This document shows, one piece after another, positions 7,067 through 14,766 of a stretch of DNA of 64,000 nucleotides (position 1 is the stretch's first letter; every line of letters starts with the position of its first letter). Below the pieces are notes generated by a model. That model searched no databases and had not been told where the DNA came from. It saw nothing but the letters and a program-made list of their open reading frames with translations. Position numbers and translations under genes: made by a program. Origin of the DNA: JBFJKD01 sp041600415 (lineage in GTDB: Bacteria; Pseudomonadota; Gammaproteobacteria; Pseudomonadales; Porticoccaceae); assembly GCA_041600415.1 (NCBI GenBank), contig JBFIKF010000002.1, positions 248,001 to 312,000 of the forward strand. The letters are read 5' to 3'.

Positions 7067-10000
7067 TCGCCCAGCTGATCCACTGGTCCGTAGCACAACG
7101 GCCCATTGTGCTGCTGGCGACAGTGATTTTCGCCGGTTGGGGAATCTGGGCGCTGCGTACCACCGCGGTGGATGCCCTGCCGGATCTCTCCGACGTGCAG
7201 GTTATTATTCGCACCAGCTACCCCGGTCAGGCGCCGCAAATCGTCGAAAACCAGGTCACCTACCCTCTCACCACCACCATGCTGGGCGTTCCCGGGGCCA
7301 AAACCGTGCGCGGGTTTTCCCTGTACGGCGACTCCTTTGTTTACGTGTTGTTTGACGATGATACGGACGTGTACTGGGCGCGCTCTCGGGTGCTTGAATA
7401 CCTGAGCCAGATTCAGAGCCAATTGCCGACAGGTGCCAGGCCCCAGTTGGGGCCAGATGCCACCGGCGTTGGCTGGATTTATGAATACGCGTTGGTAGAT
7501 AGAAGCGGCAAGCACGACCTCGCACAATTGCGTGCCTTGCAGGACTGGTTTTTGAAGTACGAGTTAAAAACCGTTCCGGACGTAGCCGAAATCGCCAGTC
7601 TGGGAGGCATGGTCAAACAATATCAGGTGGTGGTCGACCCGTACAAATTGCTGCACTACAACATCACCCTGGACCAGGTGATCACCGCGGTGCAGCGGGC
7701 CAATCGGGAGACCGGCGGCGCAGTGGTTGAAATCGCCGAAACCGAGTTTATGGTGCGCGCAGGCGGTTACCTGGCGACAGAGGCCGATTTTTACGCTATC
7801 CCCCTCGATTTGCATGATGGCGTACCCATCACCCTGAGTGACGTGGCGCATCTGACCATCGGACCGGAGATGCGCCGCGGTATCGCCGAACTAAACGGTG
7901 AAGGTGAGGTAGCTGGTGGCGTGGTGATCTTGCGCAGTGGCAAGAACGCGCGCACCGCGATCGCCGCCATCGAACTGAAACTCGCCGCGCTAAAAGAGAG
8001 TCTCCCCGCGGGGGTTGAAATCGTCACTACCTACGACCGCTCGCAACTGATCGACCGGGCCATTGGTAATTTAACGGAAAAGCTTCTGGCCGAATTAGCG
8101 ATAGTTGCGCTGGTCTGTATTATTTTTCTCGGTCATATCCGCTCGTCAATGGTCGCCATACTGTCGCTGCCGCTGGGCATATTAATGGCATTTGCGGTGA
8201 TGCGTCAGCTCGGCATCAACGCCAACATCATGTCCCTCGGGGGTATCGCCATCGCCATCGGCACCATGGTCGACGCCGCTGTAGTGATGATTGAAAATGC
8301 CCATAAACACGTGGAGCGCTGGGGGGTACAGCACCCGGGGCAGACCCTTGAAGGAGCCACTCACTGGCGTGTCATCACCGACGCCGCCACGGAAGTCGGG
8401 CCCGCGCTGTTTTTCAGTTTGTTGATTATCACTTTTTCGTTTTTGCCAGTTTTCACCCTGGAGGCCCAGGAGGGGCGACTATTCGGACCCCTCGCGTTTA
8501 CCAAAACATTTGCCATGGCTGCCGCCGCTATACTGGCAGTGACGATGGTGCCAGTGGCCATGGGTTACTGGATTCGCGGGCGACTGCCCTCGGAAAATGC
8601 TAATCCCCTCAATCGTTTTTTGACCTCCATCTATCGCCCCGCACTCGACTGGACCCTGCGCCAGCCCGGTCTGACATTGCTGTTTGCGGCGCTGATTCTG
8701 CTTAGCGCACTGTGGCCTTTGTCCCGGTTAGGGGGCGAGTTTATGCCCACGCTGGACGAAGGTGATGTGCTGTATATGCCCTCCGCGTTGCCAGGATTTT
8801 CAGTGGCCAACGTCGCTGAACTGGTGCAGCAAACGGACCGTATGATCAAAACAGTGCCGGAAGTCGCAACCGTATTTGGTAAGGCTGGTCGCGCCGAGAC
8901 CGCCACCGACCCGGCACCCCTGGAAATGTTTGAGACGACTATTCAGTTTAAACCTCGCGACCAGTGGCGACCAGGGTTAACCCCGGAGCGACTTATCGAC
9001 GAACTGGATCGCATCGTCACTGTACCGGGCCTGAGCAATGTGTGGGTGCCACCAATTCGCAACCGCATTGACATGCTCGCGACCGGCATCAAGAGTGCCA
9101 TTGGTATCAAAGTGTCAGGCGGTGATCTGGCCACCATCGACAATGCCGCGCAGCACATCGAACAGGCTGCACGCCAGGTTCCCGGGATCAGTTCGGCCTT
9201 TGCAGAGCGTCTGAGTGGCGGCCGTTATATCGACATTGTTCCACAACGAGACCGCGCTGCGCGCTACGGCTTAAACATTGACGATGTACTCCGCATCGTC
9301 GCCAGCGCCATTGGTGGCGAGAATATTGGCGAAGTGATCGACGGCCTGGCGCGTTTTCCCATTAACGTGCGCTACCCAAGAGAACTGCGTGATTCCATCG
9401 AAAAATTGCGCAGATTACCGGTTCTCACTTCGAGCGGCGAGCAGATCACATTGGGCGATATTGCCAATATCACACTCAGCCAGGGACCGAGCATGATCAA
9501 AAGTGAAAATGCCCGTCTTTCCGGCTGGGTGTATGTGGACGTCCGGAATCGGGACCTGGCTGCCACCGTCGCAGAACTGCGCACGGCGATTGCGCGAGAT
9601 GTCGCCTTACCGGTCGGCGTCAGCGTTAGTTACTCGGGACAGTTCGAATTTATGCAGCGTGCTAACGCTCGGTTGCGTTTGATGATTCCGATAACACTGC
9701 TAATTATTTTCCTGCTGCTGTACACCACTTTTCGCCGTTTCGATGAAGCGTTACTGCTGATGAGCACGCTGCCTTTCGCACTGTCTGGCGGTATATGGTT
9801 CCTCTATTTTATGGAATTTAACTTGTCCGTGGCGACCGGCATCGGACTGATTGCGCTGGCCGGAGTGGCCGCCGAGTTCGGAGTAGTTATGTTGCTGTAT
9901 TTACGCCGGGCGCTGGTTGGGCGAGACCTGGATGCCCGGTTGCAGCATTCCACCGGAAACAACCTCGCCGGGCTGGATGCCGCAATACGGGAAGGCGCGT

Positions 10001-10218
10001 TGCTAAGGGTGCGCCCCAAGGCAATGACCGTAGCCGTGATACTCGCGGGCCTGCTGCCGATTTTACTGGGCGAAGGTACCGGTTCGGAAATCATGAGTCG
10101 CATCGCAGCACCGATGGTGGGTGGCATGATCACCGCACCGTTGCTGTCCATGCTGGTGTTGCCCACCGCTTATCGTCTGATGTGCAGGGCGCGGTATCGA
10201 CACCAGGCACCACCCTGA
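7063..10218 (+). CDS. cusA: Cu(I)/Ag(I) efflux RND pump (CusA)
   Basis: The 1051-residue protein is a proton-driven RND transporter of the heavy-metal class. It shows the usual twelve membrane segments with two large periplasmic loops, and the TM4 motif GTMVDAAVVMIENAHK carrying the proton-relay Asp. The three methionines that form the metal site of E. coli CusA (M573, M623, M672) are all present at M572 (LYMPS), M622 (PLEMFETT) and M671 (RIDMLATG), which argues strongly for monovalent Cu/Ag rather than Zn/Co/Ni. Sequence around RIDMLATGIKS and GGMITAPLLS is near-identical to CusA as I remember it. It is the last gene of the operon; its stop abuts the stop of the convergent mscS-like gene with no spacer. 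Confidence 0.96.
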   Translation: MIAQLIHWSVAQRPIVLLATVIFAGWGIWALRTTAVDALPDLSDVQVIIRTSYPGQAPQIVENQVTYPLTTTMLGVPGAKTVRGFSLYGDSFVYVLFDDDTDVYWARSRVLEYLSQIQSQLPTGARPQLGPDATGVGWIYEYALVDRSGKHDLAQLRALQDWFLKYELKTVPDVAEIASLGGMVKQYQVVVDPYKLLHYNITLDQVITAVQRANRETGGAVVEIAETEFMVRAGGYLATEADFYAIPLDLHDGVPITLSDVAHLTIGPEMRRGIAELNGEGEVAGGVVILRSGKNARTAIAAIELKLAALKESLPAGVEIVTTYDRSQLIDRAIGNLTEKLLAELAIVALVCIIFLGHIRSSMVAILSLPLGILMAFAVMRQLGINANIMSLGGIAIAIGTMVDAAVVMIENAHKHVERWGVQHPGQTLEGATHWRVITDAATEVGPALFFSLLIITFSFLPVFTLEAQEGRLFGPLAFTKTFAMAAAAILAVTMVPVAMGYWIRGRLPSENANPLNRFLTSIYRPALDWTLRQPGLTLLFAALILLSALWPLSRLGGEFMPTLDEGDVLYMPSALPGFSVANVAELVQQTDRMIKTVPEVATVFGKAGRAETATDPAPLEMFETTIQFKPRDQWRPGLTPERLIDELDRIVTVPGLSNVWVPPIRNRIDMLATGIKSAIGIKVSGGDLATIDNAAQHIEQAARQVPGISSAFAERLSGGRYIDIVPQRDRAARYGLNIDDVLRIVASAIGGENIGEVIDGLARFPINVRYPRELRDSIEKLRRLPVLTSSGEQITLGDIANITLSQGPSMIKSENARLSGWVYVDVRNRDLAATVAELRTAIARDVALPVGVSVSYSGQFEFMQRANARLRLMIPITLLIIFLLLYTTFRRFDEALLLMSTLPFALSGGIWFLYFMEFNLSVATGIGLIALAGVAAEFGVVMLLYLRRALVGRDLDARLQHSTGNNLAGLDAAIREGALLRVRPKAMTVAVILAGLLPILLGEGTGSEIMSRIAAPMVGGMITAPLLSMLVLPTAYRLMCRARYRHQAPP

Positions 10219-11355
10219 TCATTGCGCGGGTTGCGCGTCACTCGGTGTGGCTGAAAGTTCTTTGCCATCCGTCGGTGCCTCCTGTCCTGCCAGAAAAACA
10301 GTGGACGTGGGGAAAGCAATCTCCGCGCCGTGCTCCGCAATAATGTTGGCAATTTTCAGCAGAATGTCCTGCTTGATCTCGTGGAACTCCTGCCAGTTTG
10401 TGGTACGAGTAAACGCGTAAATAAAGAAGTCGAGAGAGCTTGGCCCGAACTGGTTGAAATTAACCATAAGCGTCTGCCGCGTATCGATGTCCGCATGCGC
10501 CTGGAGCATCGCCTTAACCTGCGTGACGATGGCGTTCAGTTGCGCAACGTCCTGATAGCGCAAGCCAATGGTTTCGCGAATTCTGCGGTTCGACATGCGC
10601 GAAGGATTTTCGAGGGCAATAGTGGTAAATACCGCATTTGGTATATACAGCGGTCGTTTGTCAAAGGTGCGAATCCGGGTCAGGCGCCAACCGATATCCT
10701 CTACCGTGCCTTCGATTTCCTTGTCGGGAGATCTTATCCATTCCCCTACTGCAAATGGCCGGTCCATATAAATCGTCAACCCGCCAAAAAAATTCGCCAG
10801 TAAATCTTTCGCCGCAAAACCAAGTGCCAGGCCACCAATGCCGCCGAACGCCAACACTCCGGACACGCTGTAGCCCATGGTCTGCAGGGCGATCAACACT
10901 GCCGTAATCACCACTGCGATACGCACCAGTTTGCCGATGGCGTGCACGGTAGTCGGATCCATCGGCTCCGCCACATACTCAGAATGAGTCAGATTGCGTT
11001 CCGCCCGCTGCACCAGATTGACCAGAAACAGCGCCAGCAGAAATATTACCGCCAGGCGATTAATCGGCTCTACCAGTTCACCCCAGGGGGATTCGAGTAA
11101 TCGCGCGACGATGCCGGCCGCGAAATTAATACCGACAATCCACACCATCCACACCAGTGGCTTGCGGCATGCCTCGAGTAACGCGTCGTCCCACACGCTA
11201 GGTGTGGTTTTGGCTCGCTTTTGCAGCAATAAAATAGTTTTGTTAAGCACATATCCGAGTATCAGCGCAGCCAGCACAATAACGAAAATTTCCAGCCACC
11301 ATACGTAGGTGCTACCGACAATACGGGTAAACCAGTTTTCCAGATATTCAAACAT
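10219..11355 (-). CDS. Mechanosensitive ion channel family protein (MscS)
   Basis: The 378-residue protein has about five hydrophobic segments in its first 190 residues. The pore-lining TM3-like stretch, rich in Gly and Ala (GVLAFGGIGGLALGFAAKDLLANFFGG), is the MscS signature, followed by the beta-domain motif DRPFAVGEWI and the segment GTVEDIGWRLTRIRT. It should act as a pressure-relief channel in the inner membrane. The cytoplasmic C-terminal domain runs to about residue 350 and ends in a short hydrophilic tail. It is longer than E. coli MscS (286 residues) because of extra N-terminal membrane segments, as in the YnaI-type subgroup. It is convergent with cusA and follows nagZ by 30 bp on the same strand, so the two may be cotranscribed. 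Confidence 0.9.
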   Translation of the reverse strand: MFEYLENWFTRIVGSTYVWWLEIFVIVLAALILGYVLNKTILLLQKRAKTTPSVWDDALLEACRKPLVWMVWIVGINFAAGIVARLLESPWGELVEPINRLAVIFLLALFLVNLVQRAERNLTHSEYVAEPMDPTTVHAIGKLVRIAVVITAVLIALQTMGYSVSGVLAFGGIGGLALGFAAKDLLANFFGGLTIYMDRPFAVGEWIRSPDKEIEGTVEDIGWRLTRIRTFDKRPLYIPNAVFTTIALENPSRMSNRRIRETIGLRYQDVAQLNAIVTQVKAMLQAHADIDTRQTLMVNFNQFGPSSLDFFIYAFTRTTNWQEFHEIKQDILLKIANIIAEHGAEIAFPTSTVFLAGQEAPTDGKELSATPSDAQPAQ

Positions 11356-11385
11356 TGTTAGTGACGATCCTTTAACTTAAGTGGA

Positions 11386-12396
11386 TTAGACGAGGTGTTG
11401 TAGTTGTTCGACAGTGGCCAGGCGGCGCGGGTGATCCGCCAACGCACCCCACGAACATCGTTTTCGCATTTTCATCGAGCCCAGCCGGGTGGACGGCGGC
11501 ACCGAGTTATTTTCGAGATAATCCAGCACTTCCAGAGCACCTGCTCGATTATTACACACCAATACCATATCGCAACCGGCGTCCAGTGCCGCGGCGGTTT
11601 TCGCCGCGTAACCCCCTTCAACATCGGCACCTTTCATGGACAGATCATCGCTGAAAATCACACCATTAAAGCCAAGTTCCCCTCTGAGTATCTGCTGTAA
11701 CCACAACGAGGAAAAACCCACTGCGCGGGCATCTACCTGTGGAAATACCAGGTGCGCCGGCATAACACCGCCGAGTAATGGAGCAAGTTTCGCGAACGGA
11801 ATTAAATCCCGCGCCCGCAATTGCTCCAGACTGCGCCCGTCGTAGGGTGTTTCCAGATGGCTGTCGCCACGCACACCGCCGTGACCGGGAAAATGTTTGC
11901 CCGTGGCGGCCATACCCGCCTCGCGCATACCGTCGATAAATAACTGGGCGGCGCTGACGATCCGCTCTGGATCATCGCCAAACGACCTGTCGCCAATAAC
12001 CTCACAATGAGCGCGATCGACATCCAGCACTGGGGCAAAACTAAAGTCAATGCCACTGGCGATCAGTTCGCTCGCCATTAGCCAGCCAGCATCCACAAGT
12101 ATCCGCGACCCTCTAACGGGATCGCGCGCAAACAAATCCCCCAATAGCTGCATGGCCGGCAGACGGGTAAACCCGTCGCGCAGGCGCTGTACGCGTCCGC
12201 CTTCCTGATCTACTGCCAGCAATAATTCGGGACGAAGCTGCGCAATTGCAGCAGTCAACTCGATAATTTGTGCGCGGGATTGAAAGTTTTTGCTAAAGAA
12301 AATCACCCCACCCACTTGCGGGTGATGCAATACATCCCGCTCCTGTGCTGTCAGTGCGGTCCCGTCAAGGTCGAGCATCAAAGGGCCTGGCAGCAT
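11386..12396 (-). CDS. nagZ: Beta-N-acetylhexosaminidase NagZ
   Basis: The 336-residue family 3 glycoside hydrolase removes N-acetylglucosamine from anhydromuropeptides during cytoplasmic peptidoglycan recycling. The signature GKHFPGHGGVRGDSH holds the general acid/base pair D178-H180, and FSDDLSMKGA holds the nucleophile Asp (D250 by comparison with E. coli). The substrate-binding stretch AVDQEGGRVQRL is intact. The protein has no signal peptide, as expected for a cytoplasmic enzyme, and has the family's usual length of about 335-340 residues. In Pseudomonas NagZ sits beside the thioinosine phosphorylase and lexA, which fits this region although here the Cus operon and mscS intervene. Its products can influence AmpR-type beta-lactamase induction where that system exists. 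Confidence 0.96.
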   Translation of the reverse strand: MLPGPLMLDLDGTALTAQERDVLHHPQVGGVIFFSKNFQSRAQIIELTAAIAQLRPELLLAVDQEGGRVQRLRDGFTRLPAMQLLGDLFARDPVRGSRILVDAGWLMASELIASGIDFSFAPVLDVDRAHCEVIGDRSFGDDPERIVSAAQLFIDGMREAGMAATGKHFPGHGGVRGDSHLETPYDGRSLEQLRARDLIPFAKLAPLLGGVMPAHLVFPQVDARAVGFSSLWLQQILRGELGFNGVIFSDDLSMKGADVEGGYAAKTAAALDAGCDMVLVCNNRAGALEVLDYLENNSVPPSTRLGSMKMRKRCSWGALADHPRRLATVEQLQHLV

Positions 12397-12715
12397 CGCA
12401 TATCCTCGGGCAAGACGACCGTATGTCGAAATTCAAAGTTTAACATCAAGGTTCAAGTGATTCTGAATTTTAAAAGGCAAGAAGATTATTAGATAATTTT
12501 TTCATTTATAAAACGTTTTATATCTCTGCAGGCAATAATTATAGGCGTTGCTCAAAAAAATTATTGTTAGTAATTAGCAGGTTAGAATTTTCCAACAGGG
12601 TGCGATCGACTGTTGTTCTTACGGATGGCGTTGGTTCACAGCAGGCACCCTAGTGCAACCGCGCAAGACCAGTGCTATGTTGCCCGAAGCACGTTAAAAG
12701 AGAAAGGTGATTATC
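12397..12715. other. Divergent intergenic region between nagZ and the DUF6763 gene
   Basis: This 319-bp stretch has no credible gene. It is clearly more AT-rich than its surroundings between about 12470 and 12600, and it must hold the promoters of nagZ (leftward) and of the DUF6763 gene (rightward). It contains a perfect 16-bp palindrome at 12507-12522 and a spaced inverted repeat, CAATAATT at 12533-12540 and AATTATTG at 12559-12566. In Pseudomonas the corresponding position holds psrA; no TetR-type gene is present here. Confidence 0.6.
12507..12522. repeat. Perfect 16-bp palindrome, possible operator
   Basis: TATAAAACGTTTTATA is identical to its reverse complement over all 16 bases. It lies in the AT-rich centre of the nagZ/DUF6763 divergent spacer, a likely place for a dimeric regulator to bind. 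It does not match the LexA consensus. The binding protein is unknown. Confidence 0.5.
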
Positions 12716-13033
12716 GTGGCAAAACACAAGCCCCAGTTGAATGCCTGGTATCAGGATGCGCAAGAAGATCAAATATTTGAAGTGATCGCCATTGACGATG
12801 AAGATGGGACAATCGAAATCCAGTACTACGATGGCGAGGTTGCGGAACTGGACTTTGACAGCTGGAAACAGATGGTGGTCATTCCCGCCCAGCCCCCGGA
12901 AGACTGGCGCAGCTCCTACGAATTGAGTGACGACGACAATAACGATACCGACGATGTCTACGTACCTGATAACTGGGATGACCCGCTGGCCAATATTGAG
13001 CCCGATATGGCGTTCGACAGCGACGACTTTTAG
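12716..13033 (+). CDS. DUF6763 family small acidic protein
   Basis: This 105-residue protein begins MAKHKPQLNAWYQ and carries the family pattern FEVIAIDDEDGTIEIQYYDGEVAELDFDSW. The C-terminal third is very acidic and Asp-rich (DDDNNDTDDV, then a final SDDF). It has no membrane segment and its function is not known; similar short proteins occur next to nagZ and lexA in many gammaproteobacteria. The start is a GTG at 12716, preceded at eight bases by GAAAGG (12702-12707). A GTG at 12707 in the same frame overlaps this ribosome site and is less likely. No operon partner: lexA follows after 135 bp with its own promoter. Confidence 0.8.
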   Translation: MAKHKPQLNAWYQDAQEDQIFEVIAIDDEDGTIEIQYYDGEVAELDFDSWKQMVVIPAQPPEDWRSSYELSDDDNNDTDDVYVPDNWDDPLANIEPDMAFDSDDF

Positions 13034-13111
13034 CCTTTGAATAGCACGTAGCTCGTCCACGCCCCCGAGGTTACCCGGTTAAATCGTTTCGGCGAACACC
13101 AATTTTTCAGC

Positions 13112-13139
13112 TTGCCATTCTGCATATGCTGGATATAAT
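13112..13139 (+). promoter_or_regulatory. Sigma-70 promoter of lexA
   Basis: TTGCCA at 13112-13117 and TATAAT at 13134-13139 are separated by 16 bp, close to the consensus. The -10 box lies inside the LexA operator at 13129-13144, so LexA bound there would block RNA polymerase. The start codon is 29 bp past the -10 box. Confidence 0.75.
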
Positions 13140-13144
13140 TACAG
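13129..13144. promoter_or_regulatory. LexA operator (SOS box)
   Basis: CTGGATATAATTACAG keeps the CTG-N10-CAG core of the gammaproteobacterial SOS box, with one clear departure from the ideal (GG instead of GT after CT). It overlaps the lexA -10 element and stands 24 bp before the lexA ATG, as expected for autorepression. A single box is seen; no second CTG-N10-CAG occurs in this spacer. Confidence 0.85.
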
Positions 13145-13168
13145 TACTATCTTCACGAAGCATAGCAT

Positions 13169-13771
13169 ATGGCTACCACGCTAACCGCTCGCCAGAATCA
13201 GGTCCTGACATTAATTCGTCGCGCCATTGAAAACACGGGCTTTCCGCCCACGCGCGCGGAAATTGCCGACGAACTGGGTTTTCGATCCGCCAATGCAGCA
13301 GAGGAACACTTGCGCGCATTAGCGCGCAAAGGTGTAATCGAAATGGTACCGGGCGCTTCCCGTGGACTGCGCCTGTTACACCGGCAGTCCGGGCTGCCGG
13401 TTGTTGGCCGCGTCGCCGCAGGCAATCCCATCCTCGCGGAGGAGCATATTGAAGACTACTACGATGTTCCCGCGTCGCTGTTTCGTCCCGGCGCCGATTA
13501 TTTACTACGGGTTAGCGGCACAAGTATGCGCGATGCAGGGATACTGGACGGCGACCTGCTGGCCGTTCACCGCACCGCAGTGGCGGAGAACGGCCAAATC
13601 GTAGTGGCACGCATCGACAATGAAGTGACGGTAAAACGTCTGAAAAAAACCCGCAGCCGCTACGAACTGCTGTTAGTGCCAGAGAACGAGGATTTTGAGC
13701 CGATTTTCGTCGACCTCAGAACCCATGACTTTGCTATTGAAGGTTTGTCGGTGGGACTTATTCGCACCTAG
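13169..13771 (+). CDS. lexA: LexA repressor, SOS regulator with self-cleaving domain
   Basis: The 200-residue protein has the winged-helix DNA-binding domain at residues 1-70 (PPTRAEIADELGFRSANAAEEHLRAL) and an S24-type peptidase domain after it. The cleavage bond A84-G85 lies in VAAGNP, and the catalytic pair is S119 (SGTSM) and K156 (VTVKRL), the same numbers as in E. coli LexA. RecA filaments on damaged DNA would trigger self-cleavage and derepress the SOS genes. It is autoregulated through the box at 13129-13144. In pseudomonads sulA follows lexA; here only a 138-bp convergent spacer follows, and no sulA-like frame is present. Confidence 0.98.
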   Translation: MATTLTARQNQVLTLIRRAIENTGFPPTRAEIADELGFRSANAAEEHLRALARKGVIEMVPGASRGLRLLHRQSGLPVVGRVAAGNPILAEEHIEDYYDVPASLFRPGADYLLRVSGTSMRDAGILDGDLLAVHRTAVAENGQIVVARIDNEVTVKRLKKTRSRYELLLVPENEDFEPIFVDLRTHDFAIEGLSVGLIRT

Positions 13772-13909
13772 AAATGTCAAGACGTAAACCCTGATGCATC
13801 TCTGTACTTTTAAACGCTCAATCTGCTACACAGCCACAGGAACAGTCCTGGTGAGAGTCTGGCGACCAGGCGCCTACAAAACCACTTAAACGATTGCGCA
13901 GCCGCGCGG

Positions 13910-14161
13910 TTAGTGCAACGTCCGGTCGCCGTACTTGGCAACCTCACCTTCGTCCAGCTGACCTTCGGCACCCAGTTGTTCAACCAGTTCAATGCCGGCG
14001 TCAATCATCGCCCGCGCAACATCCATACTGGCGTCGCCCAGAAAATATTTGGCTTCGTCAGAAAAAGCGATTCGCACCAACGGCTCGCCGGACACGTCAG
14101 AGCGCTGCAGCACCACTTCGCCATCGGGCAGCATGAGAATTTCGTAATGGGATGAGGACAT
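13910..14161 (-). CDS. Small conserved protein of the lexA-topA region
   Basis: The 83-residue product starts MSSSHYEILMLPDGEVVLQRSD and has no membrane segment or known catalytic motif. The pattern of an N-terminal beta-rich half followed by a helix (DVARAMIDAGIELVEQL) resembles a small family encoded between lexA/sulA and topA in Pseudomonas (PA3009-like, from memory). The ATG at 14161 is preceded by GGAAG at a good distance; an earlier in-frame start adds only ten residues without a ribosome site. The next gene upstream on this strand is 51 bp away, so the two small genes and topA may form one transcript. The function is unknown. Confidence 0.75.
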   Translation of the reverse strand: MSSSHYEILMLPDGEVVLQRSDVSGEPLVRIAFSDEAKYFLGDASMDVARAMIDAGIELVEQLGAEGQLDEGEVAKYGDRTLH

Positions 14162-14212
14162 TGCACTTCCAGGGTAGCAACCAGTGACCATTATATCAGC
14201 AAAATCCGCGAT

Positions 14213-14698
14213 TTAGCATTCGTACATAAGATCCCGGTGACGCTCGATCATTTCGCTCAGGGCAGCTGTCCACGCCAGTAAATCCGCGTGCGTAAAATCC
14301 CGAATGTCGTGCACCTCGCGAGAGGCAATAAGATTATCCGGGCGAATCGTCGACTCTTCCACCTGAGACAGGCCGCGATGGGCAGCGAGCATGCGCGCCA
14401 ACCAGTTCCGCGGCGCGGCCTCAAGATCCAGCATCTCCTGGGCTTCACCGGGTGTTTTGCCAGTTTCGGCCAAAACCAGCAGTAGGCTTTGTGCATCGAC
14501 AATGTCCGCGACCCCCTGGCACTGATAGTTCTCCGCCAGCGCCTGCAGATGGTGCCGATACGCGCTTTGTAGCTGGTACAGCGCGCTTTCGGCGAGCGCT
14601 TCCTGCATCACCTGTTGTGATGCGTTTTCCTGTGCGGCGATTAATAGTCGGGCGTACCGCAGTTTGCGATTAACCGCCCCCAGATACCGGTTTGCCAT
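14213..14698 (-). CDS. DUF6586 family protein
   Basis: The 161-residue protein begins MANRYLGAVNRKLRYARLLI and looks almost entirely alpha-helical, without membrane segments or catalytic motifs. Homologues in Pseudomonas (PA3010-like, from memory) sit between sulA and topA as here. The start at 14698 matches the family N-terminus; the frame is open upstream to 14731 but that part is not conserved in character. It lies 68 bp downstream of topA on the same strand. Its function is unknown; the constant neighbourhood with lexA and topA is the only hint. Confidence 0.75.
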   Translation of the reverse strand: MANRYLGAVNRKLRYARLLIAAQENASQQVMQEALAESALYQLQSAYRHHLQALAENYQCQGVADIVDAQSLLLVLAETGKTPGEAQEMLDLEAAPRNWLARMLAAHRGLSQVEESTIRPDNLIASREVHDIRDFTHADLLAWTAALSEMIERHRDLMYEC

Positions 14699-14766
14699 GG
14701 GCCTATCGACTCCGCCAGACCGCGCGTTCATTTTCCATGGTCAGTCTTGCCGTTGCGCGAGCCTGA

